Made by a program: the position numbers and the translations under genes | Notes under the pieces: model-generated | Seen by the model: the letters and a program-made list of their open reading frames with translations, nothing else | What the model was told of the DNA's origin: nothing | The model's database searches: none | Shown: piece after piece, positions 10,101-16,838 of the stretch | How positions within the stretch are numbered: position 1 is the first letter of the stretch | Layout: each line of letters starts with the position of its first letter | Source of the DNA: CAXYVC01 sp964292295 | Lineage (GTDB): Bacteria; Acidobacteriota; Holophagae; Holophagales; Holophagaceae | Length of the DNA: 50,317 nucleotides | Assembly (NCBI GenBank): GCA_964292295.1 | Contig: CAXYVC010000010.1 | Span: 1 to 50,317 of the forward strand | Direction: 5' to 3'

Positions 10101-10363
10101 TGCCCGTCGCCTTCGGGGACGGCTTCTTCCGCTTCCAGGGCCGCCTCTATGCCGCCCCGGACGACGGCGTGGCCTTCGCCATGCCCAACCCCTGGAATCC
10201 GCGGCGCACGGTGTACGTCTTCAGCGCCAACACCCGCACCCAGCTCTGGCGCATGACCCGCAGCTACCCCCGCGGCCTCGCCGGTTGGGCCCTGTGGAAG
10301 GGCGCGGAAGTGGCCTCCAAGGGCTTCCACGAGAGCCCGGGCCTGACCGTGACGCTGGAGTAG
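7184..10363 (+). CDS. Large exported C45-type Ntn-hydrolase (acyltransferase/amidase-like)
   Basis: A 1059-residue secreted protein. Signal peptide at residues 1-~22. Residues ~25-175 look like a carbohydrate-binding-like beta-sandwich (NAGFERGTAGWSL opening, FFDDVRLE closing). The C45/phospholipase-B-like Ntn-hydrolase domain follows: GFQHGELMA (~213), then the nucleophile context NRSKCSSFIA with Cys335, which in this superfamily becomes the N-terminal nucleophile after self-cleavage, and an Asn/Gly-rich stretch (FIWANNNN). The remaining ~450 residues have helical and beta regions I do not recognise. Typical members are 350-600 residues, so the C-terminal half is unusual. Substrate unknown. 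ATG 7184 has GGTGGAGG five bases upstream. Confidence 0.7.
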   Translation: MRPCSVLLSGTLPLLLAAGQPPAAVPVPNAGFERGTAGWSLRTPGARLEASGEARSEGGAALRVTNPAGGAETTVQGEAVKLQVGHLYRLSAWIRAKGVKADAAARYPTPLGACVSMQSFPFTNQSPTVAADHEGRVSVLFYATAASDRVQLHLGRAGKAEGSAFFDDVRLEKVEDIREAIPLERVTWSGPGFRYEDSGWTFLHIEGAPFARGFQHGELMARELAVALEKLAISKDAKEPRRAWDRARTMCDALFLRKFDVEFLEEMKGIAEGAAKAGAKAWGRPVDLLDVVAMNSAIDLDYLESALHVTPNPLTGRSFAKAEDEAAVPANRSKCSSFIATKSATKNGRFIMGQMFMWAGYTGTDWKVVCDVVPTRGHRLVYQTFPGGIHSGADWYLNGAGLVIGETTVGQTPFQPEGTPQSNRIRKAAQYADSIDAFAALMKERNNGLYTNDWTVADARTDEGACLLLGTRATRLWRTGSKGHPADTPGDLKDFIWANNNNRDLEVRKEYIQTADAAPVDLAFNTWNRDIAFQEMYRGLGKEKLDLEGAVRVWASSPIQRPHACDGKLTTAEMAEQLMFIAHQGKTTHREKWVGGRYVPDLPHATPHLTHGYATFSPVFVAARLAEARRGAPKEAAAPAPGPLDTSRVKEMAAFDRKDLWTGTVFPASDAENWFSSGDAAYHGILKRLPEDPAKAFAAQSEALADLNARYRFLAQREAEEAPLKTRTAYDRYGAYQMPRIKGTFALHQLRLWLGNAAFSKVMAQVHARCAGKPAHTEELLKLASEAAGRDLRPLLLPWLERTGLPDPTLEVRTSRTEQGHEVDVTVRQRGDAYPFVATVEIATAKGRTLERLEVKGSETRATFRVAEKPLRVTLNAGHEVPVASMPPATLPNLLDAWEKLLFVPGTSREVEANRSLATAFRDQVADTFTEVLPELRADAEVTEQELRERDLVLFGGIESNALLARMAREHALPVAFGDGFFRFQGRLYAAPDDGVAFAMPNPWNPRRTVYVFSANTRTQLWRMTRSYPRGLAGWALWKGAEVASKGFHESPGLTVTLE

Positions 10364-10412
10364 GCTCTTGAAGCTCCCGGCGGGCCGTGGCCTGCTGGGA
10401 GGAGGTGGCCCC

Positions 10413-11111
10413 ATGCCGACTCCCTCCGCCCAGCCGTCCCGGCCCGTGCTCCAGACCCGCTCGCTGCGGGAGCAGGTCTACGACTACCTGCGCGGGGAGA
10501 TGGCCAGCGGCGGGCTGCAGCCGGGGGCCTTCCTCGACCTCAACGCCCTCGCCGGCCACCTGGGCATCAGCCGCACGCCCCTGAGGGATGCCCTGCTCCA
10601 GCTCGAGGTGGAGGGCTTCGTGGAGATCCTGCCCCGGCGGGGCTTCCGCCTGAAGCCGCTCGGCCTCGACGAGATCCGCAACCTCTACCAGATCGTGGGG
10701 GCCCTCGAATCCGCCGCGCTGGTGGCCGCGGGGCCGCGGCTGGGGAAGGAGCAGCTCGCCGCCATGAAGGCCGAGAACCGCACCATGCGCCAGGCCCTGC
10801 GGGCCGGGGACACCGAGCGCTTCTACGCCGCCAACCTCGCCTTCCACGACGTCTTCCTGGAGGCCTGCGGCAACCCCCGCATGGCGGCCCTGGCCCACTC
10901 CCTCAAGCAGCGTCTCTACGACTGGCCCCGCCGCAAGGTCTTCCTGAAGCACTGGGAGGAGCGCTCGGTCCAGGAGCACGCCCACCTCCTGGAGCGCCTG
11001 GAGGCCGGCGCCTTCGAGGAGGCCGCCGCGTACCACCGGGACGTGCACTGGTCCTTCACCGTGCAGGAGCCCTTCGTGAAGCTCTACTACCAGAGCGACC
11101 GCACCGAGTAG
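10413..11111 (+). CDS. GntR-family regulator, FadR/FCD type
   Basis: A 232-residue repressor-type protein. Residues ~12-80 form the GntR winged helix (LREQVYDYLRGEM, LAGHLGISRTPLRDALLQLE, then FVEILPRRGFRLKPL). The C-terminal FCD all-helical ligand domain has the acidic/His positions that bind metal and carboxylate ligands (FHDVFLEACGN, QEHAHLLE, YHRDVHW). FCD proteins usually sense organic acids or amino-acid-derived metabolites. ATG 10413 has GGAGG seven bases upstream; the frame opens earlier but without such a site. It is a candidate to bind the palindrome at 12159-12172 ahead of the hydroxyproline cluster, which is inference. Confidence 0.88.
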   Translation: MPTPSAQPSRPVLQTRSLREQVYDYLRGEMASGGLQPGAFLDLNALAGHLGISRTPLRDALLQLEVEGFVEILPRRGFRLKPLGLDEIRNLYQIVGALESAALVAAGPRLGKEQLAAMKAENRTMRQALRAGDTERFYAANLAFHDVFLEACGNPRMAALAHSLKQRLYDWPRRKVFLKHWEERSVQEHAHLLERLEAGAFEEAAAYHRDVHWSFTVQEPFVKLYYQSDRTE

Positions 11112-11117
11112 GAACCC

Positions 11118-12086
11118 ATGGCCACCCCCCGCCGCGCCCTCCTTCCGCAGGCCCTGGCCTGCGCCGCCCTCGTCCTCCTGCTGGCCTGCGGGGGCAAGGG
11201 GGACGGCAACAGCGACGTCCCCGTCCCGGGCCAGGGCACCGCCGTCCCCGCCCAGGGCAGCGCCGCCACCCTGGACGTGGCCGCCTGGAACGTGGACTGG
11301 TTCGGCGACACGGAGCACGGCCCCATCGACGAGGGCCGGCAGCTTCAGAACGTCCGCGATGTCATCGCGGGGACGGACTGCGACCTCTGGGGCCTGGAGG
11401 AGGTGGTGGACGCCTCCGCCTTCCAGACGCTCCTGAAGGGACTTCCCGGCTATGCGGGCCTGCTGGCCAGCGATGCCGCCGTCACCTACGGTTCCGCCTA
11501 CTACACCGGCGGCGAGCAGAAGGTGGCCCTGGTCTTCAAGACGGGCCTGGCCACCCTCCAGAGCGCCCGGCTGATCCTCGTCGACCACAACAGCGACTTC
11601 GCCGGGCGTCCGCCCCTGGAGGCCTGCTTCCAGATCACCCAGGGTGGAAGCACCCACACCGTCTACGTGATCTGCTTCCACGCCAAGGCCTACAGCGATG
11701 CCCAGAGCTACCAGCGCCGCCTGAACGCCTCCGCGGCCCTCAAGCAGTACCTGGACACCGTGCGTGCAAACGACAAGGTCTTCGTCCTCGGCGACTACAA
11801 CGACGACCTGGACGCCTCCATCACCAGCGGCCAGCCTTCGCCGTACCAGAACTTCGTGGCCGACACGGCGAACTACCTCACGCCCACCAAGGCGCTGTCG
11901 GACGCCGGCATCGCCACCATGGTCACCCACAGCGGCGCGGTGGACCACCAGATCGCCACCAGCGAGCTCGCGGGGGCCTACGTCGCGGGCTCCGCCAAGG
12001 CCTTCCGCGCCGATCAGTACCTCTCCGACTACGCCACCAGCACCACGGATCACCTGCCCGTGATGACCCGCTGGACCCTGCCCTGA
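11118..12086 (+). CDS. Endonuclease/exonuclease/phosphatase-family lipoprotein
   Basis: A 322-residue lipoprotein: positively charged start, hydrophobic stretch and lipobox LLAC with Cys at residue ~24, then a Gly/Ser-rich linker. The EEP (DNase I-like) fold follows with its metal and catalytic motifs in order: AAWNVDWFGDT, GLEEV, FHAKAY, LGDYNDD and TDHLPV. It should be a surface or periplasmic phosphodiesterase, nuclease or phosphatase; which one cannot be told. It starts six bases after the GntR gene, so the two probably share a transcript. Confidence 0.82.
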   Translation: MATPRRALLPQALACAALVLLLACGGKGDGNSDVPVPGQGTAVPAQGSAATLDVAAWNVDWFGDTEHGPIDEGRQLQNVRDVIAGTDCDLWGLEEVVDASAFQTLLKGLPGYAGLLASDAAVTYGSAYYTGGEQKVALVFKTGLATLQSARLILVDHNSDFAGRPPLEACFQITQGGSTHTVYVICFHAKAYSDAQSYQRRLNASAALKQYLDTVRANDKVFVLGDYNDDLDASITSGQPSPYQNFVADTANYLTPTKALSDAGIATMVTHSGAVDHQIATSELAGAYVAGSAKAFRADQYLSDYATSTTDHLPVMTRWTLP

Positions 12087-12149
12087 CCCCGGGGCGCCTT
12101 CAGCGCCTCGGAGCGGCCACAGCCCATGTCGGGCTTCCGGGAATCCCCT

Positions 12150-12178
12150 TTGGTCCTTTCTGATATATCAGATATCCT
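12150..12178 (+). promoter_or_regulatory. Putative promoter with 14-bp perfect palindrome in its spacer
   Basis: TTGGTC (12150-12155), 17 bases, TATCCT (12173-12178) makes a moderate sigma70-like promoter just upstream of the Xaa-Pro aminopeptidase gene. The perfect palindrome TCTGATATATCAGA (12159-12172) fills most of the spacer, a classic place for a repressor site. The stretch is strikingly AT-rich for this genome. GAGGAG lies nine bases before ATG 12202. The half-site spacing does not fit FNR (TTGAT-N4-ATCAA). The GntR/FCD protein at 10413-11111 is the nearest candidate binder. Confidence 0.55.
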
Positions 12179-12201
12179 GTTTTAGCTGTGAGGAGCTCCC
12201 C

Positions 12202-13590
12202 ATGTTCCCTGCGTCCGTCTACGAGGCAAGGCGCCGCCGCCTGGCGGAGTTGATGAGGGAGCAGCGCGGCCTCCTGCTCTTCCTGGGCAACCAGGAGGCC
12301 CCCATGAACTACGCGGACAACACCTACCCCTTCCGCCAGGACAGCAGCTTCCTGTACTTCCTGGGGGTGGACGAGCCCGGCTTCGCGGCCGTGATGGACC
12401 TGGACGCGGACGGCACGACCCTCTTCGCCGACGACCTCACCCTGGACGACATCGTGTGGACGGGGCCACGGCCCACCGTGGCGGAGCGCGCCGCCCGGGC
12501 GGGCGTTTCCGCAAGTGCCCCCGCCGCCGCCCTGGCCGACCTGCTGGCGGAGGCCAGGGACGCGGGACGGCCCATCCACCTCCTGCCGCCCTACCGCCCT
12601 GAGAACCGCCTGCGCCTGCTGGAGCTGCTGGGAATTCCCCCCGCCGAGCAGGCCGCGCGCGCCTCCCTGCCCTTCCTCCAGGCCGTGGTGGAGCTGCGCC
12701 TCCGCAAGGAGGCCTGCGAGGTTTCGGAGATCGAGCCCCCCGCCGCCACCTCCGTGGAGATGCAGCTGGCGGCCATGCGCATGGCCCGGCCCGGCCTGCG
12801 CGAGGCGGAGATCGCCGCCCGCGTGGGCGAGATCGCCGAAGCCGCGGGCGGGCGCACCGCCTTCCCCGTCATCGCCACGGTGCACGGCGAGACCCTGCAT
12901 AACCACGCGCATGGGAACACGCTGGAGGCGGGCCAGCTCTTCCTGCTGGACGCCGGGGCGGAGACGGCGCGGCACTATGCGGGGGACCTCACCAGCACCT
13001 TCCCGGTGTCCCCGCGCTTCGGCGCGCGCCAGCGGGACCTCTACGGGGTCGTCCTGTCGGCCCACCTGGCGGCGGCCGGTGCCCTCCGGCCCGGCATCCC
13101 CTTCCGGGACGTGCACCTCCTGGCCTGCCGCACGCTGGTGGAGGGGCTGAAGGCGCTCGGACTGATGAAGGGGGATCCGGACGAGGCCGTGGCCGAAGGC
13201 GCCCATGCCCTCTTCTTCCAGTGCGGCCTGGGCCATCTGATGGGCCTGGACGTGCACGACATGGAGGACCTGGGCGAGCGGTGGGCGGGCCACGCGGGCG
13301 CGGAGAAGAGCACCCAGTTCGGCCTGAAGTCCCTGCGCCTGGCGCGGCCCCTGGAGCCCGGCTTCGTGCTCACCGTGGAGCCCGGCGTCTACGTCATCCC
13401 AGAGCTCCTGGATCGCTGGCGGGCCGAAGGGCGCTTCCGCGCCTTCATCGCCTACGAGAAGGTCGAGGCCTTCCGCGGCTTCGGCGGCATCCGCATCGAG
13501 GAGGCCTTCCTGGTGACCCCGCAGGGCCCGCGCCTGCTGGGACCCCCCAAGCCCCGCACGGCCGACGAGGTGGAGGCCCTCCGTGCCTGA
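12202..13590 (+). CDS. Xaa-Pro aminopeptidase, M24B family
   Basis: A 462-residue cytoplasmic metallopeptidase that removes an N-terminal residue preceding proline (PepP type). The N-terminal AMP_N domain (~1-140) has the family pattern with RQDSSFLYFLG. The C-terminal pita-bread domain (~175-445) has all five metal ligands: Asp250 (LLDAGAE), Asp262 (AGDLTS), His345 (GLGHLMGLDVHD), Glu393 (TVEPGVYV) and Glu433 (IRIEEA). It is the first gene of a compact run; its end overlaps the activase gene by 8 bases. In this setting it would free residues next to proline or hydroxyproline in imported peptides; that is inference from context. Confidence 0.93.
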   Translation: MFPASVYEARRRRLAELMREQRGLLLFLGNQEAPMNYADNTYPFRQDSSFLYFLGVDEPGFAAVMDLDADGTTLFADDLTLDDIVWTGPRPTVAERAARAGVSASAPAAALADLLAEARDAGRPIHLLPPYRPENRLRLLELLGIPPAEQAARASLPFLQAVVELRLRKEACEVSEIEPPAATSVEMQLAAMRMARPGLREAEIAARVGEIAEAAGGRTAFPVIATVHGETLHNHAHGNTLEAGQLFLLDAGAETARHYAGDLTSTFPVSPRFGARQRDLYGVVLSAHLAAAGALRPGIPFRDVHLLACRTLVEGLKALGLMKGDPDEAVAEGAHALFFQCGLGHLMGLDVHDMEDLGERWAGHAGAEKSTQFGLKSLRLARPLEPGFVLTVEPGVYVIPELLDRWRAEGRFRAFIAYEKVEAFRGFGGIRIEEAFLVTPQGPRLLGPPKPRTADEVEALRA

Positions 13591-14464
13591 GGCGATGGAG
13601 GGCCTCGTCTTCAACGTGCAGCGCTTCGCCCTGCAGGATGGCCCCGGCCTGCGCACCACGGTCTTCCTGAAGGGCTGCCCCCTCTCCTGCCGCTGGTGCC
13701 ACAACCCCGAGAGCCAGGCTCCCGCGCCGGAGCTGTGGACCCAAGAGGCCCGCTGCCTGCACTGCGGCGCCTGCGCGCGGGCCTGCGCGCATCCGGGCGC
13801 CTGCACCCGCTGCGGCGCCTGCGCGGAGGCCTGCCCCACGGGCGCGCGGGAGCGCGTGGGGCGCCGCGCCACGGACGCGCAGCTCCTGGAGGAGCTCCTG
13901 CGGGACCGCCCCTTCTTCGACCAGTCGGGGGGCGGCGTGACCTTCTCCGGCGGCGAGCCCCTCCTGCAGGCCCCCTTCGTGGCCGGCCTCGCGGATCACC
14001 TCCGGGAGGAGGGTGTGCACACCGCCCTGGACACCTGCGGCTTCGCGCTGGAGGACACGCTGCTGCGGGTGGCGGCGCGCGTGGACCTGGTGCTCTTCGA
14101 CCTGAAGCACCTGGACGACATCCGGCACCGGGAGCTCACGGGGCGCTCCAACGCCCTCATCCTGTCCAACCTGGCGGCCCTCTCCCGCGTGCATCCGGCC
14201 ATCTGGATCCGCGTTCCCGTCGTGCCCGGGTGCAACGACGACGCGGCCAACCTGGAGGCCACGGCCCGCCTGGCCGCGCACACGCCCGGCGTGCGGAGGG
14301 TGGACCTGCTGCCCTACCACGCCACCGGCGTGCCCAAGGCCGCGCGCCTGGGGTGCTCCAACACGCTCGGCGCGCTGGAGACACCCGCGCCGGAGCGCAT
14401 GGACGCCATCGCCCACACCTTCCGGGCCCAGGGGCTCGAGGTCACGATCGGAGGCCGCGCATGA
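13583..14464 (+). CDS. Glycyl radical enzyme activase (radical SAM)
   Basis: A 293-residue radical SAM enzyme that installs the glycyl radical on its partner. CxxxCxxC is C32-C36-C39 (GCPLSCRWCHNPES), which holds the SAM-cleaving 4Fe-4S cluster. Residues ~58-85 add two ferredoxin-like Cys motifs (CLHCGACARAC, CTRCGACAEACP) for auxiliary clusters, as in activases of non-PFL glycyl radical enzymes. The SAM-contacting GG motif is VTFSGGEPLLQ (~118-128). GTG 13583 overlaps the upstream gene; ATG 13595 is an alternative. The stop overlaps the start of the downstream glycyl radical enzyme by four bases (ATGA), so the two are translationally coupled. Confidence 0.93.
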   Translation: MPEAMEGLVFNVQRFALQDGPGLRTTVFLKGCPLSCRWCHNPESQAPAPELWTQEARCLHCGACARACAHPGACTRCGACAEACPTGARERVGRRATDAQLLEELLRDRPFFDQSGGGVTFSGGEPLLQAPFVAGLADHLREEGVHTALDTCGFALEDTLLRVAARVDLVLFDLKHLDDIRHRELTGRSNALILSNLAALSRVHPAIWIRVPVVPGCNDDAANLEATARLAAHTPGVRRVDLLPYHATGVPKAARLGCSNTLGALETPAPERMDAIAHTFRAQGLEVTIGGRA

Positions 14465-16818
14465 ACGAACGCACCGCCCGGCTGCGCCAACAGAGCCTGG
14501 ACACGGAGCCCACCCTCAGCCCGGAGCGGGCCCTGCTCGTGACCGCCTTCACCCGGGAGCAGCTCGGGCTCCACTCGGTTCCCGTGATGCGGGCGCTCAC
14601 CTTCCGGCACCTCTGCGAGCACAAGACGGTCTGGATCGGGGAGGACGAGCTGATCGTGGGCGAGCGCGGCCCGAAGCCCAAGGCCGTGCCCACCTACCCG
14701 GAGCTCACCTGCCACTCCGAGGAGGACCTGCGCATCCTCGACGGCCGCCCCAAGACCCGCTACCGGGTGGAGCCGGGCATGATCGAGGTCTACGCCCGGG
14801 AAGTCATCCCCTACTGGCGCGGCCGCAGCCTGCGCGACCAGATCTTCCGCGAGCTGCCCCCGGAATGGCACGAGGCCTACGGGGCGGGCCTCTTCACGGA
14901 GTTCATGGAACAGCGCGCCCCCGGCCACACCGTGCTGGACGGCAAGATCTACGGACGGGGCCTGCTGGCCTTCCGGGGGGAGGCCGAGCGCGCCATCACG
15001 GCCCTCGATTTCGCGCAGGACCCGGAGGCCCTGGACAAGCGGGAGCAGCTCCGCGCCATGTTGATCGCCATCGACGCCTGCATCCGCTTCGCCGAGCGCC
15101 ACGCCGAAGCGGCGGAAGCTCTCGCGCCCACGGCAGATCCGGATCGCGCCGCGGAGCTGCGCCGCATCGCCGAGGTCTGCCGCCGCGTGCCCGCCCACGC
15201 GCCCCGCGACTTCCACGAGGCCCTGCAGGCCTACTGGTTCTGCCACCTGGGCGTGATCACCGAGCTGAACGGATGGGACGCCTTCAGCCCCGGGCACCTG
15301 GACCAGCACCTCGCGCCCTTCTACGCCAGGGGCCTTGCGGAGGGCACGCTCACGCGGGAAGGGGCGAAGGAGCTGCTGGAGTGCTTCTTCGTGAAGTTCA
15401 ACAACCACCCCGCCCCCCCCAAGGTGGGCGTGACCGCCGCCGAGAGCGGGACCTACACGGACTTCGCCAACCTGAACCTGGCGGGCCTCCTGCCCGACGG
15501 AAGCGACGGCAGCAGCGAGGTCACGCACCTGCTGCTGGAGGTCATCGAGGAGATGCACCTGCTCCAGCCCAGCAGCAACGTGCAGGTGTCGCGCAAGACG
15601 CCGGACAACCTGCTGAAGCACGCCCTGCGCGTGATCCGGAAGGGGTACGGCTTCCCGAGCCTCTTCAACGCGGACGCGGTGGTGGAGGAGCAGCTGCGCC
15701 AGGGCAAGACCCTGGAGGACGCCCGGGAGGGCGGCTGCTCGGGCTGCGTGGAGGTGGGCGCCTTCGGCAAGGAGGCCTACATCCTCACGGGCTACGTGAA
15801 CCTGGTGAAGCTCCTGGAGCTCGCCCTCCACGACGGGCGCGACCCGCGCACGGGCCGCCAGCTGGGGCCGCGCACCGGCGACCCGGCGACCTTCCCCGAC
15901 TTCGACGCGCTCTTCTCGGCCTTCGAGGCCCAGGCACGGCACGTCCTGGACCTGAAGATCCGCGGCAACCAGCTCATCGAGCGCATGTACGCCACGCGCA
16001 TGCCCGCGCCCTTCCTCTCCGTGCTCACGGACGACTGCATCGCGAAGGGACGGGACTACAACGCCGGAGGGGCCCGCTACAACAACACCTTCCTCCAGGC
16101 CGTGGGCATCGGAAGCCTGGCCGACAGCCTGGCGGCCCTGAAGCAGGTGGTCTTCGAGCAGCGCGCGCTTGCGCTTCCCGCCTTCGTGGAGGCCCTGGAC
16201 AGGGATTTCCGGGACGACGAGCTCCTGCGCCAACGCCTGCTGCACCGGAGCCCCAAGTACGGCAACGACGACGCGGCGGCCGACGGGCTGATGCTCCGCG
16301 CCTTCCGCTTCCTCTTCGAGGCCATCGACGGCCGCCCCAACGGCAAGGGCGGGGCCTACCGCCTGGAGATGCTGCCCACCACCTGCCACGTCTACTTCGG
16401 CCAGGTGTGCCAGGCCTCGGCGGACGGGCGGCGCGCGGGCGAACCCCTCTCGGAGGGCATCAGCCCCGTGCAGGGCGCGGACCGCTGCGGTCCCACGGCG
16501 GTGCTGCGCTCCGCCGCGAAGATGGACCACGTCAAGACGGGCGGCACGCTGCTGAACCTGAAGTTCACGCCCTCCCTGCTGGAGGGGGACGCGGGCATCG
16601 ACGGCCTCCACCACCTGGTGCGCACCTACTTCAAGCTGGACGGCCACCACGTGCAGTTCAACGTGGTGCGCGCCGAGACCCTGCGCGAGGCCCAGGCCAA
16701 CCCCGGGGCGCACCGGGACCTCATCGTGCGCGTGGCGGGCTACTCCGACTACTTCGTGGACTGCTCCGCGGAGCTGCAGGAGGAGATCATCCGCCGCACC
16801 GAGCACGCCTCTTTCTGA
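14461..16818 (+). CDS. hypD: Glycyl radical enzyme, trans-4-hydroxy-L-proline dehydratase type
   Basis: A 785-residue glycyl radical enzyme. The thiyl-radical Cys429 and general base Glu431 sit in GCSGCVE, and the radical Gly760 in VRVAGYSDYF. Compared from memory with Clostridioides difficile HypD (C434, E436, G765), all substrate-site residues are kept at a constant offset of 4-5: Phe148 and His156 (F152, H160), Asp273 (D278), Ser329, Asp334 and Phe335 (S334, D339, F340), Tyr445 (Y450), Thr640 (T645). HypD removes water from trans-4-hydroxy-L-proline to give pyrroline-5-carboxylate, which ProC then reduces to proline. No proC is in the window. Pyruvate formate-lyase has adjacent Cys-Cys instead, so it is excluded. 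Confidence 0.9.
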   Translation: MNERTARLRQQSLDTEPTLSPERALLVTAFTREQLGLHSVPVMRALTFRHLCEHKTVWIGEDELIVGERGPKPKAVPTYPELTCHSEEDLRILDGRPKTRYRVEPGMIEVYAREVIPYWRGRSLRDQIFRELPPEWHEAYGAGLFTEFMEQRAPGHTVLDGKIYGRGLLAFRGEAERAITALDFAQDPEALDKREQLRAMLIAIDACIRFAERHAEAAEALAPTADPDRAAELRRIAEVCRRVPAHAPRDFHEALQAYWFCHLGVITELNGWDAFSPGHLDQHLAPFYARGLAEGTLTREGAKELLECFFVKFNNHPAPPKVGVTAAESGTYTDFANLNLAGLLPDGSDGSSEVTHLLLEVIEEMHLLQPSSNVQVSRKTPDNLLKHALRVIRKGYGFPSLFNADAVVEEQLRQGKTLEDAREGGCSGCVEVGAFGKEAYILTGYVNLVKLLELALHDGRDPRTGRQLGPRTGDPATFPDFDALFSAFEAQARHVLDLKIRGNQLIERMYATRMPAPFLSVLTDDCIAKGRDYNAGGARYNNTFLQAVGIGSLADSLAALKQVVFEQRALALPAFVEALDRDFRDDELLRQRLLHRSPKYGNDDAAADGLMLRAFRFLFEAIDGRPNGKGGAYRLEMLPTTCHVYFGQVCQASADGRRAGEPLSEGISPVQGADRCGPTAVLRSAAKMDHVKTGGTLLNLKFTPSLLEGDAGIDGLHHLVRTYFKLDGHHVQFNVVRAETLREAQANPGAHRDLIVRVAGYSDYFVDCSAELQEEIIRRTEHASF

Positions 16819-16838
16819 TCCTGCCTTCCGGAGTCCCC

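Noticed and set aside
12094..12113. Terminator after the EEP lipoprotein gene
   Set aside because: A GGCGC/GCGCC stem is present, but it is short and has no T-run.
12159..12172. FNR-type site for the palindrome
   Set aside because: The half sites TGAT/ATCA are separated by two bases rather than the four required for FNR.
13696..14460. N-terminal extension of the glycyl radical enzyme frame
   Set aside because: The extension lies over the activase gene and is low-complexity; HypD similarity begins at ATG 14461, which overlaps the activase stop.
14461..16818. Pyruvate formate-lyase or choline TMA-lyase identity
   Set aside because: PFL has two adjacent cysteines at the active site, and CutC has a different surround of GCVE; the substrate-site residues here match HypD instead.
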